Shown: one piece after another, positions 52,003 to 60,782 of the stretch | Position numbering within the stretch: position 1 is the first letter of the stretch | Layout: each line of letters begins with the position of its first letter | Origin: JAKSSE01 sp045597645 | GTDB lineage: Bacteria > Bacillota > Clostridia > Lachnospirales > Lachnospiraceae | Direction of reading: 5' to 3' | Assembly: GCA_045597645.1 (NCBI GenBank) | Contig: JAZLKM010000027.1 | Span: 1 to 64,000 of the forward strand | DNA length: 64,000 nucleotides | Translations under genes and position numbers: made by a program | The notes under the pieces: model-generated | What the model was told of the DNA's origin: nothing | Seen by the model: the letters and a program-made list of their open reading frames with translations, nothing else | The model's database searches: none

Positions 52003-53319
52003 TTACAGTCTCCAATACATGCTCTTGGTCTCAAGCTCGTTCTTGTCCAAGATGCCCTTCACATCCACAAGCACACGTCTGGCAGGCTCTTTTACTGCCA
52101 GCTTATCCAGCATGTCATCCACATTTATATCCAAAAACTCCTTGTGACCAACAGCCAGTACAAGTGCATCTAGATTGTCTGCTTTTTCAAAGGTTACCAG
52201 ATCTATTCCGTAGAACTTTTTCACCTCTGCCACATCCGCCTGTGGATCTGCTACCATCGGCTCAATGCCATAGCTTCTAAGCTCATCTATGATGTCCAGT
52301 ACCTTTGTATTTCTGATGTCAGGACAGTTCTCCTTGAAGGTAAGGCCCATAATGAGCACCTTCGCCCCTTTTACAGGTATGTCTGCCTTAATCAGATTTT
52401 TAACTATATTTTCTGCCACGTATTTTCCCATGTCGTCATTGATACGACGTCCAGAGAGAATAATCTGGCTGTGATAACCTAATTCCTCAGCCTTATAGGT
52501 CAGATAGTACGGGTCCACTCCTATGCAGTGTCCTCCTACAAGCCCTGGGAAAAACTTCAGGAAATTCCACTTGGTTCCTGCTGCCTCAAGCACTTCCTTG
52601 GTATCTATGCCCAGCTTATGGAATATGATAGACAGCTCATTCATAAATGCTATGTTGATATCTCGCTGTGAATTCTCTATTACCTTAGCTGCCTCAGCTA
52701 CTTTGATGCATGATGCACGATATACTCCAGCATCCACTACCAGCTCGTAAGTCTTAGCTACTGCGTCTAGAGTCTGCTCATCCATACCTGAAACTATCTT
52801 TGTAATAGTTTCAAGCCTATGCACCTTGTCTCCTGGGTTGATGCGCTCTGGCGAGTAGCCCACCTTAAAATCAATACCGCACTTTAAGCCCGACTCCTTC
52901 TCAAGTATCGGTACGCATACATCCTCCGTCACCCCGGGATACACTGTCGATTCATATACGACTATTGCACCCTTTTTCAGGTTGCGTCCAACAATAGTTG
53001 ACGCTCCCTCCACAGGAGTCAAATCCGGTGTGTGATCATCATTTACAGGCGTTGGCACTGCCACTATGACAAAATCGCACTCCGAAAGCTTTTTCTCATC
53101 TGCTGTAAAATCAACGGCGCACTCAGCGATTGCCGCATCTCCCACTTCTTTGGTAGGATCTATACCATTTTTGTATAGATTTATCTTAGCCTCATTTGTA
53201 TCAAAGCCTACGACATCAATCTTTTTGGAAAATGCTACTGCTATAGGCATGCCTACATATCCAAGGCCCACCAGCGCCAGCTTACCCTCTTTATTTACCA
53301 GCTTATCGTACACAGACAT
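52003..53319 (-). CDS. UDP-N-acetylhexosamine 6-dehydrogenase (TviB/WbpA/WbpO-like)
   Basis: The 438 aa enzyme would oxidise C6 of UDP-GlcNAc or UDP-GalNAc to the uronic acid with NAD. The NAD site is LVGLGYVGMPIAVAF. The catalytic Cys is in GLVGGHCIGVDPYYL near residue 265. ESTVYPGVTEDVC and MGLTFKENCPDIRNTKV are also present. The motif GVDPYYLTYKAEE and lack of a WecC-type insert place it in the TviB/WbpO group rather than UDP-glucose dehydrogenase. It overlaps pglA-like gene by 17 bases. Confidence 0.93.
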   Translation of the reverse strand: MSVYDKLVNKEGKLALVGLGYVGMPIAVAFSKKIDVVGFDTNEAKINLYKNGIDPTKEVGDAAIAECAVDFTADEKKLSECDFVIVAVPTPVNDDHTPDLTPVEGASTIVGRNLKKGAIVVYESTVYPGVTEDVCVPILEKESGLKCGIDFKVGYSPERINPGDKVHRLETITKIVSGMDEQTLDAVAKTYELVVDAGVYRASCIKVAEAAKVIENSQRDINIAFMNELSIIFHKLGIDTKEVLEAAGTKWNFLKFFPGLVGGHCIGVDPYYLTYKAEELGYHSQIILSGRRINDDMGKYVAENIVKNLIKADIPVKGAKVLIMGLTFKENCPDIRNTKVLDIIDELRSYGIEPMVADPQADVAEVKKFYGIDLVTFEKADNLDALVLAVGHKEFLDINVDDMLDKLAVKEPARRVLVDVKGILDKNELETKSMYWRL

Positions 53320-54397
53320 TTGCTATTTCCTCCTTGTACGCATCTATAACTACTTGTCTTGAAAACTCAGCCTTCATCTTCTGCCTGCCCTTCTCACCCA
53401 TCTGTTTTCGGGCTTCGTATGGCATAGCTATAAATTTCTCTATGGCTTTGTATAGCTCCTCCTCACTACGCGAGGCATATCCGATACCAGTCACTCCATC
53501 GTCGAATATCTCCTTACAGCCTGGGATATCAGATGCCAGCACCGGTCTGCCACATGATGCCGCCTCCTGCAATACATTGCTCATACCCTCATGATAGGTT
53601 GGCAGGACTATGGCTGAAGCTGCTCTATAGTATGGCAGCGTGTCGCTTTGTTGTCCGTGATATGTGAGTAATCCTTCCTGCTCCAGACTCTCTATAATTT
53701 CTGAATAGTTCTCGTCATATGCGCCCAACACATCCAGCGATATCTCAGGATGATTTCTCTTTATTCGTCTCATTGCGCCAAAGAGCTCATTTACTCCCTT
53801 ATCGCGCATTATTCTTCCAATGAAAAGCAATTTCATACCATCGCTTTCATCTGGATACTCCTGATACTCATAGAAAGAAGTATTTACTCCAGAGCCTGGG
53901 ATGAGATGGCTTTTTGTACAAAGCACTCCTTTTTCCTCAAAAAAGCTCTTATTTGTACTGTTCTGGAAAAATACACAGGCCGCCTTCTTTAGTCCCTTCT
54001 TATAAAGTGCGAGCAATACCTTCTGCATCAGTCCACCTGACTGAAGCTCTGTGCCAAGCCCTGTCACATTTGGAAAATATGGTATCTTCTCCCTCTGACA
54101 GGCGATTCCTCCGTAAATGTTGGGCTTTATTGTGTATGTAAGGACAATGTCAGGTTTTTCCTGTCTTATTACGTTGCGATATCTGCCCACCATTTTAAGC
54201 TCATCAAGCGGATTTTTGCCTCGCCTTTCAAACTCCATCTGGATATATTTGCATCCCAGCTCTTTAAGCATGGGCACAAATTCTCCATTTGGCAGGCAAA
54301 TGCTGACCTCGTTTTCCCTCAAAAGCTCTTCTATTAGCTCTCTTCTGAACTTATATAGGCCTGCATCATTATTAATTAGTATCAGTATTTTACTCAT
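53303..54397 (-). CDS. pglA: Glycosyltransferase family 4, PglA-like
   Basis: The 364 aa GT-B enzyme starts ILILINNDAGLYKFRRELI, followed by VLTYTIKPNIYGGIACQ and PNVTGLGTELQSGG, motifs of the PglA/CapM group that adds the second sugar onto a freshly initiated lipid-linked sugar. The EX7E motif is HEGMSNVLQEAASCGRPVL. In Campylobacter PglA adds GalNAc to Und-PP-diNAcBac, and the neighbours here are pglD and pglC. The donor is likely an N-acetylhexosamine but that is inferred. Confidence 0.86.
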   Translation of the reverse strand: MSKILILINNDAGLYKFRRELIEELLRENEVSICLPNGEFVPMLKELGCKYIQMEFERRGKNPLDELKMVGRYRNVIRQEKPDIVLTYTIKPNIYGGIACQREKIPYFPNVTGLGTELQSGGLMQKVLLALYKKGLKKAACVFFQNSTNKSFFEEKGVLCTKSHLIPGSGVNTSFYEYQEYPDESDGMKLLFIGRIMRDKGVNELFGAMRRIKRNHPEISLDVLGAYDENYSEIIESLEQEGLLTYHGQQSDTLPYYRAASAIVLPTYHEGMSNVLQEAASCGRPVLASDIPGCKEIFDDGVTGIGYASRSEEELYKAIEKFIAMPYEARKQMGEKGRQKMKAEFSRQVVIDAYKEEIANVCVR

Positions 54398-55046
54398 GTG
54401 TCTTTATAACCTTACAGGGGTTGCCTACCGCAGTACTCTTTTCAGGTATATTTCTGATAACAACTGAGCCTGCGCCTATTATGGTGTCGCTTCCCACTGT
54501 CCTATCCTGTATTATCTGTGCCCCTGTTCCCATCTCTACGCACTCCCCTAGAGTGCAGATACCAGATACATTTACGCTAGGATAGAGCGTTACATATGAT
54601 TCAAACACACAATCATGACCTACTGTGCAGTCCAAATTGATTATGTTGAAGTCTTTTATTTCAATATTTACAGTCAGTATATTGCCGGCGCACACAATAT
54701 TACCCTTGCCCCAGCTTATCATGTCTGACATTATTACCGACGGGTCTATAAGATTGGGAAAACTCAGGTTGCTGTTGGCGCCTATCTTTTGTGCGACAAT
54801 CTTTCTAATCCTAGATGAGCCAATAGCTATCGCCACACTCAGTTCCTCTTTGCAATCTAATAGGTAATCTGCGCCCCCTAGAACCGGATGGCCATTTATA
54901 TCCGTTCCTACTTCCACGCCATCATCTATATACCCCAAAATATTCCACTGGTCCTCGGTATCTGGCGCAGCCTCTGTGATTCTCTCTATAAGCCACTGAA
55001 CTTCTCTTCCAAAGCCTCCAGCTCCATAAATCACAATATTATTCAC
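54390..55046 (-). CDS. pglD: UDP-4-amino-sugar N-acetyltransferase (PglD-like, left-handed beta-helix)
   Basis: The 218 aa protein has an N-terminal Rossmann-like sugar-binding part (VIYGAGGFGREVQWLIE, GYIDDGVEVG) and a left-handed beta-helix of hexapeptide repeats from about residue 100. VGHDCVFESYV contains the catalytic His, and GTGAQIIQDRTVGSDTIIGAGSVV the acetyl-CoA-binding coils. This is the PglD/NeuD layout. The PglE aminotransferase and PglF dehydratase are upstream, so the substrate is probably UDP-4-amino-4,6-dideoxy-GlcNAc. Overlaps pglC by eight bases. Confidence 0.9.
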   Translation of the reverse strand: MNNIVIYGAGGFGREVQWLIERITEAAPDTEDQWNILGYIDDGVEVGTDINGHPVLGGADYLLDCKEELSVAIAIGSSRIRKIVAQKIGANSNLSFPNLIDPSVIMSDMISWGKGNIVCAGNILTVNIEIKDFNIINLDCTVGHDCVFESYVTLYPSVNVSGICTLGECVEMGTGAQIIQDRTVGSDTIIGAGSVVIRNIPEKSTAVGNPCKVIKTHE

Positions 55047-55686
55047 TCTTTTCCTCCCCCTTGCATTCAGGTGTTCCCCTAAACGCCTCCATTGTGGCTG
55101 ATGTCTCTGAGCTTATTCCGTCCCGCTTTATAACCGTCCCCACAGTCTGGAATATAATCTTCACGTCCATCAAAAATGACATATGATCCACGTAATACAC
55201 ATCTTTGTCAAACTTATCTTCCCAAGTGATGCTATTGCGTCCATGCACCTGTGCATATCCTGTAAAGCCAGGTCTCACCTCATGACGCCTAGCCTGATGT
55301 GAATTATATAGTGGCAAGTACTGCACCAGCAGTGGTCTTGGCCCTACTATAGCCATATCTCCTTTTACAATATTGATTAGCTCAGGTAACTCATCCAGAC
55401 TAGTGCTTCTTAGCATTTTGCCAAACTTAGTTAGTCTTACATCGTCTGGCAGTAGCTGGCCATTTTCATCCCTGGCATCTGTCATAGTACGGAATTTTCT
55501 AAGTGTGAAAATCTTTCCGTCCTTTCCTGGTCTTTCCTGCTTAAATATCACAGGACTTCCTAGCTTTGTACGTACAAGAATCGCTGTCACTCCCAGCACC
55601 GGCGACAGTAATACCAACGCCACTGAGCTTAGTACCGCGTCAATACCTCTTTTTATTACCTTGTCATATACTCCGCCTGCTGCCAT
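55039..55686 (-). CDS. pglC: Small phosphoglycosyl transferase (PglC-like)
   Basis: The 215 aa monotopic enzyme starts the operon A glycan by moving a phospho-sugar, most likely phospho-diacetylbacillosamine, to undecaprenyl phosphate. It has the re-entrant membrane segment (about 12-40), FKQERPGKDGKIFTLRKFR, SLDELPELINIVKGDMA with the catalytic Asp-Glu, VGPRPLL and PGFTGYAQVHGRN. It lacks the membrane and Rossmann parts of the two larger transferases in the window. The position between pglE, pglD and pglA supports the sugar assignment. Confidence 0.92.
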   Translation of the reverse strand: MAAGGVYDKVIKRGIDAVLSSVALVLLSPVLGVTAILVRTKLGSPVIFKQERPGKDGKIFTLRKFRTMTDARDENGQLLPDDVRLTKFGKMLRSTSLDELPELINIVKGDMAIVGPRPLLVQYLPLYNSHQARRHEVRPGFTGYAQVHGRNSITWEDKFDKDVYYVDHMSFLMDVKIIFQTVGTVIKRDGISSETSATMEAFRGTPECKGEEKSE

Positions 55687-55688
55687 CT

Positions 55689-57599
55689 CTACCTCTTGCG
55701 AGTAATCAATGTGTATCTGTGTATCATTGCTCCCAATATGGGATACAGTCCAAATTTTCCTTTATGAAGAAATGCCAGTGGCAACTTTGCAAAATACCTT
55801 GCCGATGTCTCCGCATGAAATACAAGGTCTCTCTTGCCCACTGATACGCTCTTGGCATTAAACTTCAGCTTTGATTCCTGCTGACCAAAATTCTGAGAGA
55901 ATCCCTCACACAAGGTATCTAAGAATTCTACTCTCGCTTTCGTCGGATACATCGCACTGTGCCATGTCATCTTCGCCAATATCTCTGTAACCTTTGGAGT
56001 ATCACAGTCACCTATGCCACTAGTACAGAGATTTCTGAACTTCTTAAGCATACGCTCCTGAATCAGTGCTATATGGGTTTCATAGAGATTTTTCTCATTT
56101 TCATCCCACTCTTCAACGACCTCGGCCTTATCTCCGTTCATCTTATAATGCTGTGCAGAACCATGTGGTGCTGCCAATAGCATCTCGTAGAGCATAGTAT
56201 TGACTCTAAGGAAATGATACCAGCTGGAGTACTTACCCTCGCTGTCCGTGTGGTGGAAAATCAATCCCTTTCTGTCACTTTGTACCTCATCATCTGTATC
56301 TGACATTATTCCTATGTAATAGCCCTTTACATCTTTTCTGAGGTAGTTAGCTATGCCGTGCTGCATTCTGCCTGACCAGCCCACATCAACTAAGTATGAC
56401 CTGTCCGCCGCCTTGAAAGTATCCTCCACATATTTTCCAAATGCTGCCACGTTTTCCTGGAATCTTGCCTCAAGCAGCTCCTTATTTGGGTTTTCCCTTA
56501 ATATGTCTGCTTCCTTTGAATTAGGAAAATCATCTATTACTATGTCTATATCTAAGTCTTCCAGCATTGCAAAGAGTGCCCTTGCCTCATCTCCACTAAA
56601 GCCAGCTGCTTTTAGGTAATTGCGTATGGAAATCGATTCGAAATTCTCAATCGCTTTCTTCTCTTTTTGAACGCTATATATAGCTCGCCTACTACACTTA
56701 AAATACGAAGAGCTTATTCTCTCCTTGGCAGGTATCTTCATCTCCTGATAGATGTCGAATAGCTCCTTTAAAAAATATCCCTCTCTTGCCAGGAAAACTA
56801 CAGACCTCGCTCCATCTGCCCTAAGCTCTCTGTATAATCTGTCTATAAACACATAGAATAAGACAATATATTCCTCATAGTACGGACTGGCTTTGCGAGT
56901 CTGCCTGATGCATTTATCCAATATCTTACTGTCAGGCTGCTTTTTATGCCTGCGCCTTTCAACAGCGTTAAGTACATGCTGACACTTATTAGGTATGTAG
57001 TAAGTAGCTATACCTCGCTTCGCCGCATTGTCCCTATCAGATACTGGATTGTCACCAATCATGAGTACCTCTTCTGACTTTATCCCCAGCTTGCTTAGTA
57101 CCACATCATACAGTCTTCCATCCCCTGCCTTTGTAGCATTCATCTCTGATGACACATAAATGTCGTCAAATAAATCCGGCTCTCCCAGATTATCTAGAAA
57201 AGTCCTAAGATCGTCTGCCGGCAGATGATAGTCCGATACGCAATAGACCGTAAGGCCTGCTTCCTTATATTCTTTTATTTTTTGAACCATTCTCTGATTC
57301 AAAAATTGGACTGCGCACTCGCGCCATATCTCGACTGAATGTGCCGCTACCTTGAAGCTTTCCTTATCGTCAACAGGAAGCTCTGCTGACATTTTCTCCA
57401 AAATGCTAGCTTCGCTTGCACACTCCCTGTGGAGTCTCATTCTAAGCTCATAGAGCCTGCTTTCCTCCAGCTGGGGATACAGCTCATGCATCTGTCTAGC
57501 CCAGTCCTTGAAGACAGAGAAAGGATGCTCTCTGCGGAAAATCACTGTGTCAAAACAGTCTACAAATACAGTTGTAATATTTTTAGATATTGCTCGCAC
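55689..57599 (-). CDS. HAD-domain protein with C-terminal module (COG5610-like)
   Basis: The 636 aa protein has a HAD-like domain in residues about 8-215: FVDCFDTVIF with nucleophile Asp, VYCVSDYHLP (motif II) and MIGDNPVSDRDNA (motif IV). A second module follows with FLAREGYFLKELFDIYQEM near 275 and YLVDVGWSGRMQHGI near 425. This two-part layout matches COG5610 proteins found in polysaccharide clusters, whose role is not established. The start is GTG at 57599 with GAGG seven bases upstream. It sits between pglE and pglC, so it may act in the bacillosamine initiation step. Confidence 0.78.
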   Translation of the reverse strand: MRAISKNITTVFVDCFDTVIFRREHPFSVFKDWARQMHELYPQLEESRLYELRMRLHRECASEASILEKMSAELPVDDKESFKVAAHSVEIWRECAVQFLNQRMVQKIKEYKEAGLTVYCVSDYHLPADDLRTFLDNLGEPDLFDDIYVSSEMNATKAGDGRLYDVVLSKLGIKSEEVLMIGDNPVSDRDNAAKRGIATYYIPNKCQHVLNAVERRRHKKQPDSKILDKCIRQTRKASPYYEEYIVLFYVFIDRLYRELRADGARSVVFLAREGYFLKELFDIYQEMKIPAKERISSSYFKCSRRAIYSVQKEKKAIENFESISIRNYLKAAGFSGDEARALFAMLEDLDIDIVIDDFPNSKEADILRENPNKELLEARFQENVAAFGKYVEDTFKAADRSYLVDVGWSGRMQHGIANYLRKDVKGYYIGIMSDTDDEVQSDRKGLIFHHTDSEGKYSSWYHFLRVNTMLYEMLLAAPHGSAQHYKMNGDKAEVVEEWDENEKNLYETHIALIQERMLKKFRNLCTSGIGDCDTPKVTEILAKMTWHSAMYPTKARVEFLDTLCEGFSQNFGQQESKLKFNAKSVSVGKRDLVFHAETSARYFAKLPLAFLHKGKFGLYPILGAMIHRYTLITRKR

Positions 57600-57653
57600 A
57601 GTTAATCCTCAACTCACTTTTCCCACATGGACTGATTCCAGGTTTATTTCGTA

Positions 57654-58838
57654 CTACTCAAAGCAGCCTCTGACAATTTCTATTATGATATCCTGCTGCT
57701 CTTTGGTCATTTTTATATCGCTAGGTAGGCACAGCCCTCTGTCAAATATGTCGCTTCCTACGTCATTGCCATCCACACTTATGAATGGATGATCCTTATA
57801 CATAGGCTGCATATGCATGGGCTTCCATATCGGACGACCCTCCGCATTATACTTTTCCAATGTTTCCAGTATCTCTGTAGGACAGGTCTTGCCGGCCTCC
57901 TTGATATAGCTTGCCTTACTGTCTCCTCGCTCTTGATGGCACATTGCCTCCGGCTTAATTATCATGCATGACAGCCAGTAGTTGGGCTCGCTATTTTCTG
58001 CGTCATACGGATTCATGCTTACAGGCAGATCCTTGAAGCCCTCTTTGTACCTTTCGTATATGGCCTTCTTTAGATCAATATGCTCCTGCAAATGAATCAG
58101 CTGACCTCTTACAACTCCTGCTATTATATTGCTCATTCGATAGTTGTATCCCAGCTCCTCATGCTGATACCATGGCGCTGGTTCTCTAGACTGTGTCGAC
58201 CATTTTCTGGCCTTATCAGCAAGCTCCTTATCATCCGTCAGTAGCATTCCGCCTGACGATCCGGTGATTATCTTGTTTCCATTGAAGCTTATAGCGTTGA
58301 TATGTCCAAATGACCCTGTCTGCTGTCCTTTATAAGTCGCACCAAGCGACTCTGCTGCGTCTTCAATCATGATGGCACCGTGCTTGTCACACACTGACTT
58401 TAACTCATCAATCTTAGCAGGCACTCCATACAAGTGGGCAAACACCACTACCTTGACCTCTGGATATACATCAAAGGCTCTATCAAGGGCCACTGGGTCC
58501 ATATTCCATGTATCATACTCGGTGTCTATGAACACTGCCTTAGCACCCTCGTACTTTACCGGATTTACTGTGGCGTCAAATGTCATATCTGAGCAAAACA
58601 CCATATCACCAGGCTTTACACCTGCCAGCTTAACTGCAAGATGTAGCGCTGCTGTTCCAGCAGAAAGTGCTACTGCATATTTGCAACCCACCTTTTCTAC
58701 TATCTGCTCCTCTATGGCATTGATGTTGGCGCCTGCTGTTGTAATCCAGTTAGCCTCAAAGGCCTCATTTATGTATTTCTGCTCCTCACCATGCATGGTG
58801 GGTGATGCCAGCCATATTTTCTGCTCAAAAGGCTTCAT
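57654..58838 (-). CDS. pglE: UDP-4-keto-sugar aminotransferase (PglE-like, DegT/DnrJ/EryC1 family)
   Basis: The 394 aa PLP enzyme would convert UDP-4-keto-6-deoxy-GlcNAc into the 4-amino sugar. It has LSAGTAALHLAVKLAGV, DMTFDATVNPV, EDAAESLGATYKGQ and the PLP-binding Lys in SFNGNKIITGSSGGML near residue 185. GYNYRMSNIIAG is the family active-site loop. These match PglE rather than the PseC or RffA forms. It follows pglF directly and precedes the HAD protein gene after a 54-base gap without a promoter that I could see. Confidence 0.92.
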   Translation of the reverse strand: MKPFEQKIWLASPTMHGEEQKYINEAFEANWITTAGANINAIEEQIVEKVGCKYAVALSAGTAALHLAVKLAGVKPGDMVFCSDMTFDATVNPVKYEGAKAVFIDTEYDTWNMDPVALDRAFDVYPEVKVVVFAHLYGVPAKIDELKSVCDKHGAIMIEDAAESLGATYKGQQTGSFGHINAISFNGNKIITGSSGGMLLTDDKELADKARKWSTQSREPAPWYQHEELGYNYRMSNIIAGVVRGQLIHLQEHIDLKKAIYERYKEGFKDLPVSMNPYDAENSEPNYWLSCMIIKPEAMCHQERGDSKASYIKEAGKTCPTEILETLEKYNAEGRPIWKPMHMQPMYKDHPFISVDGNDVGSDIFDRGLCLPSDIKMTKEQQDIIIEIVRGCFE

Positions 58839-58841
58839 CGC

Positions 58842-60704
58842 TTATACTTCTTTCTTGTAATTGTAGGTACCTGTTATTTCAGCCACCTTTTCTCTGATGT
58901 CAGTTGGCTCTGCTACAACGTAATCTGCCAGCTCCTGCAGCTGCGTGAGGAACTTCTCCTCATCAAACTCTATTGGCTTGCCTATATGTATCTGATGGTT
59001 TGGTGTCTCCTTGAGTCCCTCCTCATCCATCAGCATCTCTTCATATAGTTTCTCACCCGGTCTTAGGCCAGTGTATACTATCTTGATGTCTTCATCAGGT
59101 TTATGACCTGTAAGCAATATCAGGTTTCTCGCCAGATCTGCTATTCTCACCGGCTCTCCCATATCGAGAACAAATATCTCTCCGCCCTTGGCGTAGGCTC
59201 CCGCCTGCAGGACTAAGGTTACTGCCTCAGGTATTGTCATAAAGTATCTGATAATATCCGGATGTGTTACTGTCACAGGTCCACCCTGCAATATCTGTCT
59301 TTTGAAAAGCGGGATTACAGAGCCATTGCTTCCAAGTACGTTTCCAAATCTAACTGCCACAAATTCTGTCTTTGATCTATTGTTATAGGTCTGCACTATC
59401 ATCTCGCAGATACGCTTCGTAGCACCCATTATATTAGTCGGGTTCACCGCTTTGTCTGTAGAAATGAGGACGAATCTCTTTACTTTGTACTTATCTGCCA
59501 TCTGCACCAGCTTCCAGGTGCCAAGCACATTATTTTTCACCGCTTCATTTGGCGAGTCCTCCATTAGAGGCACATGCTTGTGGGCAGCTGCATGATATAC
59601 GATATCCGGACGGTAGGTATTGAATATCTCCTCAATTCGTCTTGTATTTCTGACTGAACCTATTAGTACCACAAGGTCAAGCTCTGGATACTTATTTCTT
59701 ATTTCATTTTGTATGTCATATGTGCTGTTTTCGTATATATCAAAGATAATAAGTCTCGACGGCTTATGTGCAGCCAGCTGTCTGCACAGCTCGCTTCCTA
59801 TGGAGCCTCCACCACCAGTCACCATTACAGTGTGCCCCTCTACGTAACCCATGATTGATGATATATCCACCTTCACGGGGTCTCTGCCCAAAAGGTCCTC
59901 AATATCCACATCGCGCAGGGCTGCTACACTTACTTCGCCATTTACAAGCTGATATATTCCAGGTATTCTCTTAACCTTCGCTCCTGTCTCCTTACATATA
60001 TCAAGGATAGCTCTTGTCTCTCCTGCAGGTGCCGCAGGAATGGCGTAGATAATCTCCTTTACGTCCTTTTCCTTTACTATCCTTGCAATATCATTTCTAT
60101 CGCCAATTACCTTTATGCCATGGACATAATTGCCTCTTTTGGACTTGTCATCATCGATTACACCTACGATGTTGAGCACTACATGGCTGCTTGCCCTAAT
60201 TTCCTTTATCAGCGCATTTCCTGCCTCTCCGGCACCTATGATTAGCACATTTGTCTGAGCATTCCTGCCAAGCCTTCTCGCATTTATCTCATATACAGCT
60301 CTATGCGCATATCTGCAGATTAACACCAGAACCCACAGCGCCACTCCGTACGTTGGATAAAAGCTCCTCGGCAATGCATGAAAATCAAAGCCATGCCTTA
60401 CAAATGCAATGAATACCGTTGCAAGTGTCGATGCAAGGCTGGCCATCAGTATCTCTACAAGTTCTGTCGCTCCAGCATACTTCCAAAGACTCGTGTACAG
60501 CTTAAATCCATAGAAAATAGCTATTGTCACTATTACAAAAAATGGCAGGCACGCATACAGATTGTCCACAAACCCCATGGTAATAGAGCTCCATGAGAAG
60601 TCAAATCGCACCAAAAGACCCATGGCTGATGCCACTACAACAGCTATCACGTCATATATTATTAAGGCTATTCTTTTCAGCCAAACCTTTGTTTTTTCAG
60701 TCAT
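58842..60704 (-). CDS. pglF: UDP-GlcNAc 4,6-dehydratase, membrane-anchored (PglF/CapD/WbpM family)
   Basis: The 620 aa enzyme would make UDP-4-keto-6-deoxy-GlcNAc, the first step to UDP-diacetylbacillosamine. Four membrane helices occupy about the first 125 residues. A Rossmann domain (VLIIGAGEAGNALIKEI) follows, then the SDR catalytic domain from about residue 290 with TGGGGSIGSELCRQL, HAAAHKHVPLMEDSP, STDKAVNPTNIMGATKR and TGLRPGEKLYEEML. I start it at ATG 60704, with AAGGA six bases upstream; a GTG at 60725 is possible but lacks a site. It is the first gene of operon A. Confidence 0.94.
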   Translation of the reverse strand: MTEKTKVWLKRIALIIYDVIAVVVASAMGLLVRFDFSWSSITMGFVDNLYACLPFFVIVTIAIFYGFKLYTSLWKYAGATELVEILMASLASTLATVFIAFVRHGFDFHALPRSFYPTYGVALWVLVLICRYAHRAVYEINARRLGRNAQTNVLIIGAGEAGNALIKEIRASSHVVLNIVGVIDDDKSKRGNYVHGIKVIGDRNDIARIVKEKDVKEIIYAIPAAPAGETRAILDICKETGAKVKRIPGIYQLVNGEVSVAALRDVDIEDLLGRDPVKVDISSIMGYVEGHTVMVTGGGGSIGSELCRQLAAHKPSRLIIFDIYENSTYDIQNEIRNKYPELDLVVLIGSVRNTRRIEEIFNTYRPDIVYHAAAHKHVPLMEDSPNEAVKNNVLGTWKLVQMADKYKVKRFVLISTDKAVNPTNIMGATKRICEMIVQTYNNRSKTEFVAVRFGNVLGSNGSVIPLFKRQILQGGPVTVTHPDIIRYFMTIPEAVTLVLQAGAYAKGGEIFVLDMGEPVRIADLARNLILLTGHKPDEDIKIVYTGLRPGEKLYEEMLMDEEGLKETPNHQIHIGKPIEFDEEKFLTQLQELADYVVAEPTDIREKVAEITGTYNYKKEV

Positions 60705-60753
60705 TTTTATTCCTTTTTTGCCCACTTAGGCACAGTAAGACATAATCTGTAGT

Positions 60754-60782
60754 ATTATACAAAAATCACAAAAAATAAACAA
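60754..60782 (-). promoter_or_regulatory. Sigma-A-type promoter of operon A
   Basis: Minus-strand -10 TATAAT (60759..60754) and -35 TTGTTT (60782..60777) are separated by 17 bases. The start point would be near 60747, leaving a leader of about 43 bases before pglF, too short for a known riboswitch. The -35 lies at the 3' edge of the upstream terminator hairpin and its T-tract. Confidence 0.75.

Noticed and set aside
58369..58860. Plus-strand open frame of 163 codons
   Set aside because: Antisense to pglE; composition and lack of a start signal mark it as a shadow.
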